Below are positions 61,947 through 64,000 of a stretch of 64,000 nucleotides of DNA, in pieces. Under the pieces are notes generated by a model, which was not told the origin of the DNA, searched no databases, and saw only the letters and a program-made list of their open reading frames with translations. Origin of the DNA: Hermodice carunculata (lineage: Eukaryota > Annelida > Polychaeta > Eunicida > Amphinomidae). The DNA lies in NCBI GenBank assembly GCA_964020975.1, contig OZ026623.1:81815123-81879122 (forward strand), read 5' to 3'. Made by a program: the position numbers and the translations under genes. The number at the start of each line of letters is the position of its first letter. The first letter of the stretch is position 1.

Positions 61947-64000
61947 GTGAGTGTTTTTTCTTCAGTTTCCAATACAGTAGTACCTCATATTTAAGAACAA
62001 CCCCATTGCCATTAAACTGGTTACATGTGACAGGTGGTCTGAAATGCAGGAAATTATAACAAAACAAAAAAAAGTAATAGTCCAATGTCATGAAAGGGTG
62101 ATCTTTGACAATAGGTGGTCATAAGAGTAGGCACCACTTTCTTGTCAACCTTTTTTAAAAAAAAGGGTCAAATGTAAGAGTTTTCATCACATTTATTGAC
62201 ATGTATTATAAAAATTCTTAACATTTAGTCATCCTTTCATGGTGTTATACATGCTGCATGTGCCAACGCAAAAAAAAGTGAAGAAAAAGACCACATACAA
62301 TAGGTAACTTCTCAATGCAGGTAAATGTTATATAGAAAATGACTTGTGTGCCTGAGCAAAGTGACCATAACAAGTTCTGTGGTTCATAACATGGTTAAAC
62401 TGTGACCACATACAGCAGGCTATTAGGGGGAAGGGTGTTGAAATTGCCATCCTGTCTGTATAAGCAGGAGGAGATATGAAGTTGTCCAGTATGCCCCCCA
62501 CTTGAGACACTCTCCCCATTTCACCACAAAAAGTGGTTAACATAAGGCACATGGTCAGGAGCTAAGCATTATTTTTGAAGTCTTATCCATGCTGAACATG
62601 CACATTTACATGCATGTGTACTTATTCGTTCAATCTTGCACTGATAATGTGATTGTGTTGAATTGAATTTTTTTAAAAACAGTACTATACAATTCATCAT
62701 TGCATAGTGCATGCCATTACATAAGTATGATACAACCGAGAAAGAAAAAAGAAAATCAAGAGTAACCATCTAAAAATACTGTACTCACAAATACAGGACT
62801 GAGGTTTGCACATGCCTATTTTTGTCAGAAAATGGACATGTAGAGACCTATTACGGAATGTAGTCTTTTACATGTCGCATGTTGTAAACAGATTTTGTGG
62901 AGTATTTATCTGAAGTATCTGGATCTGTGCTCTTTATGTGAAATGATTAGGGTTGTTTGGTTGGAAAGTGGTCTTTTATGGGCATTTGTGTTGTTTAAGG
63001 GTATTTTCTGCCATTTCTGCTCAGATTCTGCAGGTAGCCTCCAAAAGAGGTAAGTGTGTGTCTCAACACATACTTTTCTGTTTTTCCTAAAATTAAAGTC
63101 TGTGTGTATTAACACACACTTTCTGTTTTTCCTTAAATTCTTTCTTTCTTTACCACCAAATTTTTCTGACACTTTTCTCAGACACTATTATACATAAAAC
63201 TCCAGACTTGGCATGATTGTACCTCCATACAAAGAGTTGGACCTTTTTATACAGAGGAATGAAGATGTGTAAAATTATGCAAATCAGGGCACTTGAAATT
63301 TTAAATCTTGAGTATCTTCAAAAGTAAAATAGAGATGTCATTCCAATTTCTTCTAGAGGGTTATTGAGTGCGCATCTAATGAATTTAAAACAAAAGCAAT
63401 TTAAATTAAGCTAATTAGCAGCATTTGAAACTTTCAATCTTGAATAACTTCAAAAGAATTACAGGTAGAGATGTGAAATTTCAATTTTTAAATTGTGAAT
63501 AAGTTTAAAGCTATAATAGATAGAGGTGCCATTCCAGCTTTTACTCCTCTATTATGGACTAGTTGTACATTGCCATACCTTTATGCTTTGAAGACACACA
63601 CACTGATTTGCTGTGCAGCAAATCATTTCTAGTTAGAATGTGCTCTTGCAGAAGGTGAATCTTAAATCTTGGTCACAAGAGTATGTGGTCTCTTAAAGGA
63701 AGCATTGCTGTATGCCATGCTACCGTGACCATTACATGAAGTCTTGCATATTACATGCATCAAAGTTAAAAATTGATCTTTTTGGTACATATATGAACCA
63801 GTATGTAAAAAAAAGCCAGTTTCAGGGATTTTAGTGTTGTAGTATGCCATTGCTTCTTCCTAGTTAAATTTTAAAATGTTTTGAAATGATATTCACAATT
63901 GAAGATGTATATTTTGTCACAAACAAAGTAACGTCGAAAAAATAGCATGCATGAAACAGTAGAAAGTACGTGTACATGTATCTTGAAGTTGTTTATTATT
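61947..64000. other. Downstream flank of the helicase remains, no gene recognised
   Basis: AT-rich. Around 63055-63135 two related GTGTGT...ACACAC / TTTCTGTTTTTCCT segments repeat. Around 63290-63540 three diverged units of the form AATCTTGAATAACTTCAAAAG...AGAGATGT recur. No continuation exon of the helicase was found. Confidence 0.4.

Overview
This is a window of animal nuclear DNA: AT-rich, with long introns, many microsatellites, a Tc1-type transposon, a non-LTR retrotransposon and several dispersed repeat families. The gene families fit a marine invertebrate: a GABA-B-type class C receptor, and a CUB/C-type-lectin/LDLa/LRR/7TM receptor of the GRL101-like kind known from invertebrate deuterostomes and lophotrochozoans. 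I cannot fix the phylum from sequence alone. I saw no rRNA or tRNA gene, CRISPR array or LTR element.

Layout. 0.57-1.31 kb (-): broken copy of an uncharacterised repeated gene family. 2.46-4.16 kb: complete but inactivated Tc1-like DNA transposon with intact 25-bp ends and a TA target duplication. About 4.86-34.47 kb (+): one host gene in at least eleven small exons. It encodes the second half of the ligand-binding domain, all seven membrane helices and a short tail of a GABA-B receptor-like protein. Exon phases chain together, giving about 488 residues, and one intron begins with GC instead of GT. Its N-terminal exons were not found and probably lie before the window. Its introns hold microsatellites, hairpins, an exact 362-bp tandem duplication and dispersed repeats. 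36.99-54.9 kb (-): two very long coding exons, usually readable as two separate open frames, that I interpret as one gene. The first half of a C-type lectin domain ends the upstream exon (51.8-54.9 kb) and the second half opens the downstream exon (37.0-40.2 kb), with matching phase across an 11.7-kb intron. The predicted receptor of about 2,087 residues has CUB-like modules, a C-type lectin domain, a second lectin-like stretch, four LDLa modules, leucine-rich repeats and a rhodopsin-type 7TM. The intron holds a degraded LINE and a directly repeated segment. 57.06-58.40 kb (+): remains of a Myb/SANT-like gene. 60.94-61.95 kb (+): PIF1-like helicase with broken frame, preceded by an 11-bp minisatellite.

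Working picture. The two intact loci are both cell-surface receptors, one probably for a small amino-acid-like ligand and one for large or glycan ligands coupled to a G-protein-type membrane domain. They are convergently arranged with their 3' ends about 2.5 kb apart, and nothing in the sequence shows that they work together. The flanks are populated by decayed repeated genes. The most interesting objects are the split lectin-GPCR gene, the short-tailed GABA-B-like receptor with its GC-AG intron, and the recent tandem and foldback repeats in the introns.
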